33,707 bases of DNA. Origin: Acidobacteriota bacterium (GTDB lineage: Bacteria > Acidobacteriota > Terriglobia > Acidiferrales > UBA7541). The stretch covers positions 1-33,707 of the forward strand of contig QHYQ01000006.1 in NCBI GenBank assembly GCA_003224175.1, in the 5' to 3' direction. The translations under genes and the position numbers were made by a program. Position 1 is the stretch's first letter, and each line of letters starts with the position of its first letter. The notes beneath the pieces were generated by a model. The model worked only from the letters and a program-made list of their open reading frames with translations, searched no databases and had not been told where the DNA came from. Below are positions 1 to 8,280 of the stretch, piece by piece.

Positions 1-1505
1 AGTTTGCTGGTCGAAACCCCCACGCTGGCCGTCTGCGGTGCAATGGGCTTTCCCACCTCGGCCCCCACGGAGTTGAACGAGGGCAGCAGCAGGACCGGCA
101 GGTTCAAAAGCCTGCCGGTTAGCGCTTGCACCGGTCCAAACATGGCGTTGGTAGCGGTGTTGCTGCCGGACAGCGCGACGCCGATCCATCCAAGAATGGG
201 CGCCAAGACCACGAAAAACACGCCGATCTTAGAGAGGCCATAGGCCAGCGAGTTGGCCATTCCGGTGAACACAAAAATATAAGCAAGGGCGAAAATGAAA
301 AAAGCGACCAGCAGCGCGCCCCACATCTGCTTGAACGTCTTGGAAAAGACCTGCCGGATGATCGGCCACTGCGGGCGCAAGATGAGCAGGAGCACCACCC
401 AGGACACCAAAGTAGAGGTGCCGCCGGCGAAAGGGGTGAAGTTGAAAACCGACAGAATTGGCTTCTGCGTGACCGAAGAGTTGGCCGCCACTGACAGGCG
501 GAACCAGCTGACGCCCGGCAGATGAGACCATGGACCAGTCCAGGAGACCACAACGGCGATCAGCACGATATAGGGGAGCCAGACCCAGAGCGCTTCTGCC
601 GCTGAACCCAATTCCAAACGGGTCTCGGATGGATTCGACAGAAGCGACGTTTTCGGGGACGCTAGCGCAGCCCCGCCGAACGCCCGAATCTTTTTCGGGC
701 GCCAAATCTTCACGAACAAGAAAAGAATCCAGAAAGAAACCATGGCCCCGCTTAAATCCGGAAGGTAAGGACCCAGGTAACGGGCCACCGGCCATTGGCC
801 GGCGATATAAGAAAGAGACCCCACGATCGCCAGCGGCCAAGCCTCGATCATTCCTTCCCAGCCGCTCACCAGATAGATCAGCACCCAGGGAGGCAGTAGC
901 GCCAGAATCGCAACAATGCTTCCAACGGAAGCGGAAAGCGCCATCATGGGAAGCCCCGTCACGGCCGCTAATCCCAGAATCGGCGCTCCCAGCGCGCCGT
1001 AGGAGACCGGCGCATTGTTGGCCAAGGCGGCCACACGGATGGCGTCCAGGTCCGCAATTCCCAAACCGACGAGAATCGGCACCACCACCGCCCACGGATA
1101 ACCGAACCCCACCAATCCTTCCAGCAGGGCCCCGAAAGCCCAGGCCAGCATGATCGTTTGGATCCGGATGTCGGCGGTGGCGTGATGAATCATCCATTTC
1201 TTGAACCTTTCAAATATGCCCGTGAGTACCAGGGTGTTGAAGATGATCAGGCCCCAGAACGTAATCCAGTCAATCGCCCAGAAGCCGGTGAAGCCGCCGT
1301 ACAAGTAAGATTTCAGCGTATCTCCGGCAGGCGCGCGCCATACCAAAACGCCGAGAAGGATGGTGACGAGCCCTCCGATGATCGTGGCGAGCCACGCGGT
1401 CAGGCGCAGGACAGCCAGCATGTAAAGTAAGGCGGCAAAAGGGACCATAGAGATAAGTACGGTCAGCCACAAATTCCCGGCGGGATTCAGCGTCTGCTGA
1501 AACAT
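1..1505 (-). CDS. L-lactate/glycolate permease (LctP family), 3' end outside window
   Basis: An inner-membrane 2-hydroxyacid:proton symporter of the LldP/GlcA family. Translating the minus strand from the ATG at 1505 gives at least 501 residues of alternating hydrophobic segments with no stop before the window edge. It begins MFQQTLNPAGNLWLTVLIS and contains family signatures such as GALLEGLVGFGYPWAVVVPI, LANNAPVSYGALGAPI and LSGSNTATNAMFGPVQ. Family members are about 530-590 residues, so roughly 40-70 C-terminal residues are probably missing. AGGAG lies 12 bases before the ATG. The gene is divergent from a glyoxylate-reductase-like gene, GlcG and glycerate kinase. That context favours glycolate or a similar 2-hydroxy acid as well as lactate as substrate; LldP and GlcA are homologous and sequence alone does not separate them. 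Confidence 0.93.
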   Translation of the reverse strand, partial: MFQQTLNPAGNLWLTVLISMVPFAALLYMLAVLRLTAWLATIIGGLVTILLGVLVWRAPAGDTLKSYLYGGFTGFWAIDWITFWGLIIFNTLVLTGIFERFKKWMIHHATADIRIQTIMLAWAFGALLEGLVGFGYPWAVVVPILVGLGIADLDAIRVAALANNAPVSYGALGAPILGLAAVTGLPMMALSASVGSIVAILALLPPWVLIYLVSGWEGMIEAWPLAIVGSLSYIAGQWPVARYLGPYLPDLSGAMVSFWILFLFVKIWRPKKIRAFGGAALASPKTSLLSNPSETRLELGSAAEALWVWLPYIVLIAVVVSWTGPWSHLPGVSWFRLSVAANSSVTQKPILSVFNFTPFAGGTSTLVSWVVLLLILRPQWPIIRQVFSKTFKQMWGALLVAFFIFALAYIFVFTGMANSLAYGLSKIGVFFVVLAPILGWIGVALSGSNTATNAMFGPVQALTGRLLNLPVLLLPSFNSVGAEVGKPIAPQTASVGVSTSK

Positions 1506-1797
1506 GTTGTCTGCAGTCTCCTTTCAATTCCCGTGTAACCCGAGACAAGAAATCTGCGCGAAAGGGAACGACTGGTCAATCCTAGCGGCCACCGTTATAT
1601 CTTCCCGAGGCACATAAGAACAAGCACGCATGTTGGAAGGAATTGCAGATATGCGGTAACCAAGAACTGGGCGGGAATCGCGGCATCGGCGGTGCTGTCT
1701 TAATCTTCACATTAGACCGCCGCTTGGCCATCATGGAGTTCCTCGGCAGGCATGCAGATATGCTAATCTCGCGTCTCGCTTTTCTACTGAGTCCTGA

Positions 1798-2775
1798 ATG
1801 GATCGGCCCAAGATACTTGCCACTCATCGCCTGTTCGAAGGGCCGCGGGCGAAGCTCGCGGAACACTTTGACGTGGAATATTGGAGCGATTCGCACCGCC
1901 CGACGCGGACCGAAGTCCTGCGGCGCGTCGCGGATAAAGACGGCCTGATCTGCCTCCTCACGGAAAAGATCGACGATGAACTCCTTGCCGCTGCGCCGCG
2001 CTTGCGCACTGTCGCCAATGTTGCCGTGGGATTTGACAATATCGATCTGGACGCCTGCACGCGTCGCAACGTTGCGGCCAGCAACACGCCGGGCGTGCTC
2101 GATGAGACGACTGCGGATTTTGCCTGGACCCTCCTGATGGCCGTAGCGCGGCGCCTGATTGAGGGCGATGCGCTCGCCCGATCCGGCGAGTGGAAAGGCT
2201 GGAATCTCGATCAGCTCTGCGGCGCGGATATCTGGGGCAAGACGCTTGGCATTCTGGGTTTCGGCCGCATCGGCCGCGCCGTAGCGCGGCGCGCGAGCGG
2301 TTTCGGTATGCGGATCATATATAACGACGCAATTCGTGCGCCGGTTGAAGTCGAGAGCGAATTAACAGTTGAGTATCAGGAACGCGACGCCGTTCTCAGG
2401 GAGGCCGATTTCCTGAGCTTGCATGTACCGCTCCTCCCGGCCACGCGGGGCCTGATCGGCCCGCGTGAACTGGCCTTGATGAAACCGACTGCTTTCCTGA
2501 TCAACACTTCGCGCGGGCCCGTGGTACAAGAAGCCGCGCTCGTCGCGGCCCTCGAGCGGCGCCAGATCGCCGGCGCGGCCCTGGATGTCTACGAGCGCGA
2601 ACCGCAGATCGGCCACGGCTTGCTTCGCCCGAATGTGGTCCTGGCGCCGCACCTGGCGTCGGCCTCGCTCGAAACGCGCACGCGAATGGCCATGATGGCG
2701 GTCGAAAACACGATCGCCTTTTTCGAGGGCCGCCAGCCCCCCAATATCCTGAATCCCAACGTATGGAAGAAATAA
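1798..2775 (+). CDS. D-2-hydroxyacid dehydrogenase, glyoxylate/hydroxypyruvate reductase type
   Basis: A cytoplasmic NAD(P)H-dependent D-isomer-specific 2-hydroxyacid dehydrogenase of 325 residues, normal for the family. The Rossmann nucleotide motif GFGRIG is at residues 154-159. The catalytic triad is Arg239 (in NTSRG), Glu268 (in DVYEREP) and His285 (in APHLASAS). The N-terminal catalytic half carries the usual VGFDNID and NTPGVLDETTADFAW segments. The ATG at 1798 directly follows an in-frame TGA, so no longer form is possible; no clear ribosome binding site is seen. It is followed after 19 bases by GlcG and then glycerate kinase, which suggests it reduces glyoxylate or hydroxypyruvate to glycolate or D-glycerate. 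Phosphoglycerate dehydrogenase is less likely because no ACT/regulatory tail is present. Confidence 0.9.
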   Translation: MDRPKILATHRLFEGPRAKLAEHFDVEYWSDSHRPTRTEVLRRVADKDGLICLLTEKIDDELLAAAPRLRTVANVAVGFDNIDLDACTRRNVAASNTPGVLDETTADFAWTLLMAVARRLIEGDALARSGEWKGWNLDQLCGADIWGKTLGILGFGRIGRAVARRASGFGMRIIYNDAIRAPVEVESELTVEYQERDAVLREADFLSLHVPLLPATRGLIGPRELALMKPTAFLINTSRGPVVQEAALVAALERRQIAGAALDVYEREPQIGHGLLRPNVVLAPHLASASLETRTRMAMMAVENTIAFFEGRQPPNILNPNVWKK

Positions 2776-2794
2776 TCGCAAGGAGAAATGACCC

Positions 2795-3229
2795 ATGCCG
2801 GCCGTGACTCGTAATAATCCCAAATTAACCCTCGAAGGCGCACAGCTCGTCCTCGCCGCCGCGCAAGCACGCGCTGTGGAGATCAAGGTTCCCATGGATA
2901 TCGCCATAGTCGATGACGGCGGCCACCTGCTCGCCTTTGCGCGCATGGACGGCGCGAAGCTCTCTTCCGTGGAGATCGCCGTTCGCAAAGCGCACTGTGC
3001 CGCCATCCGCCGGCTACCCTCCGCGCCCGCCCGCACCGGAGAGGAAGTCAACGTGGTGCTTTCCCTCGGGCTCTCCCTGGCCACTCAGGGGCGCCAAATA
3101 CCAGTGCGCGGTGGCATTCCTTTGCTAGTGGATGGCGTCTGCGTTGGCGCAATCGGCGTCAGCAACGGCACCGAGGATCAGGATGTGGACGTCGCCCAAG
3201 CCGGCGCCCGCGCCCTCGAACGTGTCTGA
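2795..3229 (+). CDS. GlcG/HbpS family protein (DUF336)
   Basis: A 144-residue single-domain protein of the GlcG/HbpS family, found in glycolate, propanediol and haem-related loci and shown in some members to bind haem. Family features visible are an N-terminal LTLEGAQLVLAAAQARA helix, the strand DIAIVDDGGHLLAFARMDGA, SVEIAVRKAHCAA, and the C-terminal GGIPLLVDGVCVGAIGVSNG. AAGGAG lies about 10 bases before the ATG. The gene sits between the hydroxyacid dehydrogenase and glycerate kinase, in keeping with glcG in glycolate operons. Its exact role is not known even in well-studied relatives; a haem-binding or accessory role is inferred from family only. Confidence 0.88.
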   Translation: MPAVTRNNPKLTLEGAQLVLAAAQARAVEIKVPMDIAIVDDGGHLLAFARMDGAKLSSVEIAVRKAHCAAIRRLPSAPARTGEEVNVVLSLGLSLATQGRQIPVRGGIPLLVDGVCVGAIGVSNGTEDQDVDVAQAGARALERV

Positions 3230-4535
3230 CCTGAAGCAACTGGCGCGTCAAATCTTTTACGAAACGCTCGCGGCCATCGATATCCCCTTGGCCATGCGCC
3301 AAAAACTGGCGCGCACCGGCTCGCTGATTCGCTTTGATGACACTGTCGTCGATCTCGCAGCTTACGATCGCATCGTCGCTATCGCCGTCGGCAAAGCATC
3401 TGTGGCCATGGCGCAGGGCTTTGCCGATCTTCTTGCCACGGACTTTGCTTTTGAAGGCATTTTGGTCGCGCCGCACGAAAGCCTCTCTGATGTCCAAGGA
3501 TTCCGAGCCCTCGCCGCGGCTCACCCAATCCCCGACACCAGCAGCACCGCCGCTGCCCACGCCATAATCGATCTGCTCTCGCAATGCGATTCGCGCACGC
3601 TGGTATTTTTCTTGCTTTCCGGTGGCGGCTCGTCGCTTATCGAATTGCCCCTCGATCCCGGCGTCAGCCTCGAAAATCTCCAGCAACTGAATCGTGTGCT
3701 GGTGACTTCTGGCGCTTCGATTAACGAGATTAACGCGGTGCGCAAACATCTCTCCGCGGTCAAGGGCGGGCGATTGGCCGCCCTGGCCGCCGCGTCCATG
3801 AAGCTGTCTCTTGCCATCACCGATGTGCCCGCTGGATGCGAATCAGCGCTGGCATCCGGGCCCACACTCCCTGATCCGACTACGATCGCTGACGCTTGCC
3901 GCGTGATCGAAAAATATGATCTCGCTTCGAAGTTGCCTGCATCGATTCGCGCGAAATTCGCCCACCCTACATCGACTCCAGAGACGCCAAAGCCCGGCCA
4001 CCCCGCGTTTGCGCGGGCCCGGTTCTCGCTTCTGCTCACCATGCACGATCTCTTTCACCATGCCCACCAGGCCGCCGAATCCCGCGGTTTTCTAACCCAG
4101 TGTGATAATTCCAGCGACGACTGGCCCAGCGCTCGAGCTGCCGAATATTTGCTTGGCCAACTGGACCGCCTTGCGCACGCAGTTCCCGGCCGCCGTGTAG
4201 CCCTCATTGCAGATGGCGAAGTGAGTTCGCCCGTGCGCGGCAATGGCTTGGGCGGCCGTAATTCGGCATTTGTGCTGGACTGCGTGGAAAGGATCGCAGG
4301 GAAGGGAATTGCCGTGCTGAGTGCGGGGACCGATGGAAAGGACGGCTCAAGCCCGGCAGCCGGGGCTTTGGCCGATGGCACAACACTCGAAAGAGCGCGG
4401 GCAGAAACGCTAGATCCGCGAGAGTTCGCCGTGCGCAGCGATTCCTACAGCTTCTTCCACAAACTTGGAGACGCCATCGAGACCGGGCCCACCGGAAATA
4501 ATCTGCGCGACCTGCGCATCCTGCTCGCGGAATGA
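3222..4535 (+). CDS. Glycerate 2-kinase (DUF4147/MOFRL family)
   Basis: Predicted to phosphorylate D-glycerate to 2-phosphoglycerate with ATP, linking the upstream reductase to lower glycolysis. The DUF4147 domain fills roughly the first 230 residues, with the AVGKASVAMAQGF segment and the glycine-rich LSGGGSSLIELP loop. The C-terminal MOFRL domain carries GEVSSPVRGNGLGGRNSAF and SAGTDGKDGSSPAAGALADG. I place the start at GTG 3222, overlapping the glcG-like stop by 8 bases and giving 437 residues that begin at the usual family position. An open frame extends up to ATG 3132 but would overlap glcG by almost 100 bases. The gene ends exactly against the stop of the convergent aminopeptidase, leaving no intergenic terminator. 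Confidence 0.9.
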   Translation: MSDLKQLARQIFYETLAAIDIPLAMRQKLARTGSLIRFDDTVVDLAAYDRIVAIAVGKASVAMAQGFADLLATDFAFEGILVAPHESLSDVQGFRALAAAHPIPDTSSTAAAHAIIDLLSQCDSRTLVFFLLSGGGSSLIELPLDPGVSLENLQQLNRVLVTSGASINEINAVRKHLSAVKGGRLAALAAASMKLSLAITDVPAGCESALASGPTLPDPTTIADACRVIEKYDLASKLPASIRAKFAHPTSTPETPKPGHPAFARARFSLLLTMHDLFHHAHQAAESRGFLTQCDNSSDDWPSARAAEYLLGQLDRLAHAVPGRRVALIADGEVSSPVRGNGLGGRNSAFVLDCVERIAGKGIAVLSAGTDGKDGSSPAAGALADGTTLERARAETLDPREFAVRSDSYSFFHKLGDAIETGPTGNNLRDLRILLAE

Positions 4536-7190
4536 TTACGGCGTCACTCTGCTTGGTTGCTGCTGCTCGATTTTCTTCAGCCTCTCGTTCATTTCTGCTA
4601 GATTCTGCTCGATCTTGTCGAGACGCTCGACGATCTGCTGGTCGGCCCGCTCGTTTCCGGAAGCCTGCCCCCGGTTCGGTGCCCTTTCTGCAGTAGATGC
4701 TTCGCCTTGTCCAGTACCGGGATTCTTGATTCGGGCAATCTGTCGTTCAATGACGGGGCCGCCGCCCGAGGGTATATCTCCGCTCTTGCGCAAATTCTCG
4801 AGCGGCTCGATAGCCGCTGGATCGCCGCGTTCGCCCAGTGCATAGACCGCCGCAAGCCGAATGTCGAAATCCGGATCGTTCAATAATGCGATCAAGCGAG
4901 ATTCCACCGATTCGTCCTTCTTCGCGATCTTGCCCAGGCTGTCGATCGCGGCAGTTCTCAGCCGCATCGGTTTGCCCGTATCCAGCCACTCCAGCAGCCG
5001 CGGCGCGGCCTGGTCGTTACCGAGCACACCCATGGCGCGCAGCGCCGCGCGGCGGATCACGTCGTCCGGAGAATCAGTCTTCGCCGCGTTCTCGAGCGTG
5101 CCCATTGCGATGTCCGCCTTGCGTTGCCCCAGAGCCAGTAGAGCCGCGGCGCGCACACGATAAGCGCTATCTTTGCCGGCAATCTCCGCCAGCCTCGCAG
5201 CCAGTCCCGGATCATCGGAAAATTTGCCGAGTTGCTCCACGGCCATTTCCCGCACCCACGGCTCAGCATCTCCGAGCCCAGGAAGAACGGCCTTTTCCGC
5301 CTGCGCTCCGCCAATTCGGCCCAGCGCTGTAAGCGCCTGCACCCGCACGCCCCAAAAACGGTCGCGCGCCACTGCTTCGCCAAGGGCCGCGATCGCCCCG
5401 TCGTTTCCTCTCATATCGCCCAGCGCCTGCGCTGCGTCCGCGCGGTCGGGCACGTCCTCGGCATGCTGCAGTTGAAAGATCAACTCCGCGCCCGACTTGT
5501 GAAATTCCACGGACTTGAGAATCTTGTCGCCCTTATCAAATAAGACCAGCAGCGGCTCTGAATCCACGGGAAACGAAAACGTTTCGTCGCCTTTCCCTAC
5601 CGTGATGGGAAAGCCCCTGGTGCCTGCGGACGTTGTAACGGAGACATCCACCGGTATCTCAAAGAGTCCTACATGGCCGCGGACGTCCTGCGTCTGCTTC
5701 ACTTCCATGCGTACTTCCTTGACGGCCGCGTCGTAGGTCGCGCTCACGGCAAAACGCGGCGCGCCGCCGCCATAGATCCATTCGTCGAAGAATCGGTCCA
5801 CATCGATGTGCGTGGAGTCTTCTATCGCTCTGATCAGGTCTGAGGTGACCACGTTTTGCAGCCGATTCACCTCCAGATAGTGCTGCAACGCATGAAAGAA
5901 GGCGTCGTCGCCCAGTTGTTCCCGCAGCATCTGCAACACGAGGCCCGCTTTGCCGTAGATATTTCCCGCGTACTGAAGCGAGTCGCGAAAATCGTGTGTC
6001 ACAATGGGCACGTCGAACAGCCGCCGCTGCCGCAACCACGCCGCTTGCGCGCGCCAGCGCGCATACGCCGCATTGTCCGCGCCGTACTGATGCTCCTCCC
6101 AAAGTGTAGCCATGAATGTGGCGAATCCCTCGTTGAGCCATAAGTCCCCCCAGTCCTTACAGGTCACCAGATCGCCGAACCACTGATGGCTCATTTCGTG
6201 GGAAATCAAACCGTCCGCGCCTTCCAGGCTCTCACGCGCCAGCGCCGGGTGCAGCAGGCTGCGCGCCGTCAGCGTCGTCGCGCTCGCGTTCTCCATTCCG
6301 CCCAGGGTGAACTGATCCACGGCTGTCTGGTCGTACTTGTCCCAGGGATAAGGCACGCCCAGTCGCTCAGAAAAAAAGCTCAGCATCTCGGGAGTGCGCG
6401 CAAACGTCGGCTCGATGCGATCCGCCTCTCCGCGCGGCACACGATAGTCCACGGGAAGATTGCGCCAGGTCTTCTTGCTCTCGTCGAATTCGCCCGCCAC
6501 CAGCGAGATCAGATACGTGGAGATCGGCTGCGATTGCCGCCAGGTCCACGTCTTCATGCCCGGTCCTGCATTCACAACGCTCTCGAGCTTGCCATTCGAC
6601 ACGGTTACCCAGTCGCGCGGAACCGTGACGATCATTTCCGTCGTGGTGCGGTCGTTCGGGTAGTCGTAGATGGGAATGTAATAGCGAGTCTCCTCGGCCT
6701 CCCCCTGCGTCCAAATTTCCTTGGGCCGCGCCGAATCAGTCTTGTTCGGCAGAATGAAGTAGAGACCCTTCTTCGGGCTGCCCTGGTAACGAATGGTCAC
6801 CTCGTGCTTTTCGCCGGCTCTGCTGGCGCGGCCGAGGTCCACGTGCAGTTTCGCGTCGTCGGTCGAAAAGTGCGCTTCCTTGGCGTCGAGACTGGTGTTC
6901 AGAATCGTCAATCCGACGGAATCGAAATCCAACTCGCGCAAGCCCTCCTTCAGCGTCGTGAGCGTGTGCGTGACTTGGCCGATCACCTGCCGCTGATCCA
7001 AATCAAACCGCAATTCGATTCTGGCGTTCTGCAAGTCGTAGTCGCGGCTGCGGGCAAAGGGCTCATCAGCGCGAGCCGCCGGCCCAATCGCCGCGACCAG
7101 AGCCAGCAAGAGAGATGAGATGGCGGCAATGCGGGCGCACCGCTTTGTCCAGCCATTCACAAATGATCGATCGTTAGTTTCTCCAGCCAT
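4536..7190 (-). CDS. Exported M1-family aminopeptidase with HEAT repeats and C-terminal coiled coil
   Basis: A zinc metallopeptidase expected to remove N-terminal residues from peptides outside the cytoplasm. A hydrophobic segment at about residues 20-40 ending in ARA is a signal peptide. The M1 exopeptidase motif is GGMEN (about 297-301), a variant of GAMEN. The zinc site is HEMSH (331-335) with distal Glu354 in LWLNEGF, and Tyr412 matches the transition-state tyrosine. After the peptidase part, from about residue 570 to 810, come HEAT-like alpha repeats (RVQALTALGRIGG, IRRAALRAMGVLGN and similar). A Pro/Gly/Glu-rich linker and a coiled coil of about 30 residues end the protein. Start: ATG at 7190 has AGGAG at 7-base spacing; the GTG six bases upstream is too close to it. 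The cupin gene lies 29 bases upstream, so the two are probably co-transcribed. Confidence 0.92.
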   Translation of the reverse strand: MAGETNDRSFVNGWTKRCARIAAISSLLLALVAAIGPAARADEPFARSRDYDLQNARIELRFDLDQRQVIGQVTHTLTTLKEGLRELDFDSVGLTILNTSLDAKEAHFSTDDAKLHVDLGRASRAGEKHEVTIRYQGSPKKGLYFILPNKTDSARPKEIWTQGEAEETRYYIPIYDYPNDRTTTEMIVTVPRDWVTVSNGKLESVVNAGPGMKTWTWRQSQPISTYLISLVAGEFDESKKTWRNLPVDYRVPRGEADRIEPTFARTPEMLSFFSERLGVPYPWDKYDQTAVDQFTLGGMENASATTLTARSLLHPALARESLEGADGLISHEMSHQWFGDLVTCKDWGDLWLNEGFATFMATLWEEHQYGADNAAYARWRAQAAWLRQRRLFDVPIVTHDFRDSLQYAGNIYGKAGLVLQMLREQLGDDAFFHALQHYLEVNRLQNVVTSDLIRAIEDSTHIDVDRFFDEWIYGGGAPRFAVSATYDAAVKEVRMEVKQTQDVRGHVGLFEIPVDVSVTTSAGTRGFPITVGKGDETFSFPVDSEPLLVLFDKGDKILKSVEFHKSGAELIFQLQHAEDVPDRADAAQALGDMRGNDGAIAALGEAVARDRFWGVRVQALTALGRIGGAQAEKAVLPGLGDAEPWVREMAVEQLGKFSDDPGLAARLAEIAGKDSAYRVRAAALLALGQRKADIAMGTLENAAKTDSPDDVIRRAALRAMGVLGNDQAAPRLLEWLDTGKPMRLRTAAIDSLGKIAKKDESVESRLIALLNDPDFDIRLAAVYALGERGDPAAIEPLENLRKSGDIPSGGGPVIERQIARIKNPGTGQGEASTAERAPNRGQASGNERADQQIVERLDKIEQNLAEMNERLKKIEQQQPSRVTP

Positions 7191-7219
7191 TTCCACTCTC
7201 CTGAATCGGCTCCGCTCGT

Positions 7220-7576
7220 TCAGACGCGCTGTTCGCGCAAGTAGGCGTCTTCTCTGCGAATCCAGTCCTCGCGCCGAGGGGCGAAGAAATCGATGTCCAC
7301 CGTATCCTCCAGCGCCACTGCTGAATGCGGCTCATTCGCTGGAATGTAAAGCACTTCGCCGCCGCGAACGACCACCTCGCGATCATCAAACACGAATTTC
7401 AGCGCTCCCGACAAGATCAGCGAGAATTGCTCGCTCACGTGCCAGTGCCGCGGCACCACCGCACCGCGCGTCATCAGTAGCCGCGCGATGGTGGCGTTGT
7501 CTCCATTCAACATTTGACGCGAAACCAGCTTATTGAGCTGCTCCCCTTCGAGCTTTTCCCATGAAGTCTTTTCCAT
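7220..7576 (-). CDS. Small cupin-domain protein
   Basis: A single-domain cupin of about 118 residues. Cupin motif 1 is seen as GAVVPRHWHVSEQFSLILSG, supplying two His and a Glu as likely metal ligands. Motif 2 is GEVLYIPANEPHS with a further His. The ATG at 7576 is preceded by a GGGGGGAGAG ribosome binding site and gives MEKTSWEKLEGEQLNKLVSR; a longer frame exists but lacks a better site. It is directly upstream of the M1 aminopeptidase and divergent from the methyltransferase gene, with about 77 bases between the two starts. Substrate is unknown; such small cupins may be sugar-binding, dioxygenase-like or simple ligand sensors. Confidence 0.85.
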   Translation of the reverse strand: MEKTSWEKLEGEQLNKLVSRQMLNGDNATIARLLMTRGAVVPRHWHVSEQFSLILSGALKFVFDDREVVVRGGEVLYIPANEPHSAVALEDTVDIDFFAPRREDWIRREDAYLREQRV

Positions 7577-7653
7577 CTCTCCCCCCGGGTACTGTGATAG
7601 TCTCCGCATCGTCGCCCGAAAGAGCAACCGCCGTCAATGCCCGCTCCTTGTCG

Positions 7654-8280
7654 ATGACAAGTTTCTTCGAGAAAGCCGTCCGCTTAATCGGCATTGCCGT
7701 GCTTGCCTTCGAAATGCCCGTTCCCATCTACTGGCTTACGTTACATGGCTGGGTTTCGTTCTGGCGCAGCCACATCCGGGCAGCATTTGCCGTGGCGGTG
7801 CTGGCCGCCTGGGGACTTGTCGATCTCCTTCTGTACCATTTCCGCCTGCAGCTATTCCGCCGCGAGGTGTCGTTTGGGCTGGCGCTTGCGGGGCTGGCCC
7901 TGATTGGCTTCGATGTCTTCACTTTTTCGACCTCTGAAGCCGTGCTTGGTGGACGCCGCCTGGCCGGACATGCCGAACTGGCCGGCAGCCGCGAATTGAT
8001 TGCGCGCGGGCTCTACGCACGCGTGCGCCATCCTCGCTATCTCGGTATGATGTCGGGCGTGCTCGGCGCTTCTCTCATCATCGCGTTAGCGCGCTTGTGG
8101 GCGGTGAGTATCCCCTGGCTGGTTCTAGCACTCCTCACCATTCGCGCCGAAGAACGCGAACTGCACACCCGCCTGGGCCCGGTCTATGCGGCTTACGCTG
8201 AGCGCGTTCCGGCGCTCTTGCCATTTTGGCGGCCGTCGCGCAATAGGCATGCTTCCACGCGCGGAGAGCATCGCCCTTGA
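7654..8280 (+). CDS. Isoprenylcysteine carboxyl methyltransferase/PEMT-like membrane methyltransferase
   Basis: A predicted polytopic membrane protein of about 208 residues with four or five hydrophobic segments. The C-terminal signature is LYARVRHPRYLGMMSG followed by a hydrophobic stretch and RAEERELHTRLGPVYAAYAERVP. The RHPxY and E-x-x-L...Y-x-x-Y elements are typical of the ICMT/PEMT family that methylates lipid or cysteine-type substrates using S-adenosylmethionine. Its real substrate in bacteria is unknown. I prefer ATG 7654 (MTSFFEKAVRLIG). An in-frame ATG at 7561 would overlap the divergent cupin start and adds a non-conserved tail. No strong ribosome binding site is seen. Its stop overlaps the TTG start of pheA by four bases, suggesting one transcript. 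Confidence 0.8.
   Translation: MTSFFEKAVRLIGIAVLAFEMPVPIYWLTLHGWVSFWRSHIRAAFAVAVLAAWGLVDLLLYHFRLQLFRREVSFGLALAGLALIGFDVFTFSTSEAVLGGRRLAGHAELAGSRELIARGLYARVRHPRYLGMMSGVLGASLIIALARLWAVSIPWLVLALLTIRAEERELHTRLGPVYAAYAERVPALLPFWRPSRNRHASTRGEHRP

Noticed and set aside
229-1197. Long minus-strand reading frame of 322 codons
   Set aside because: It is out of phase with the permease, its product is Arg/Gly-rich without domains, and the permease frame is continuous across it.
2362-3084. Minus-strand frame of 240 codons
   Set aside because: Antisense to the well-supported dehydrogenase and GlcG genes; product has no recognisable features.
6186-7118. Plus-strand frame of 310 codons
   Set aside because: Antisense to the aminopeptidase; Arg/His-rich composition typical of a GC-rich shadow.
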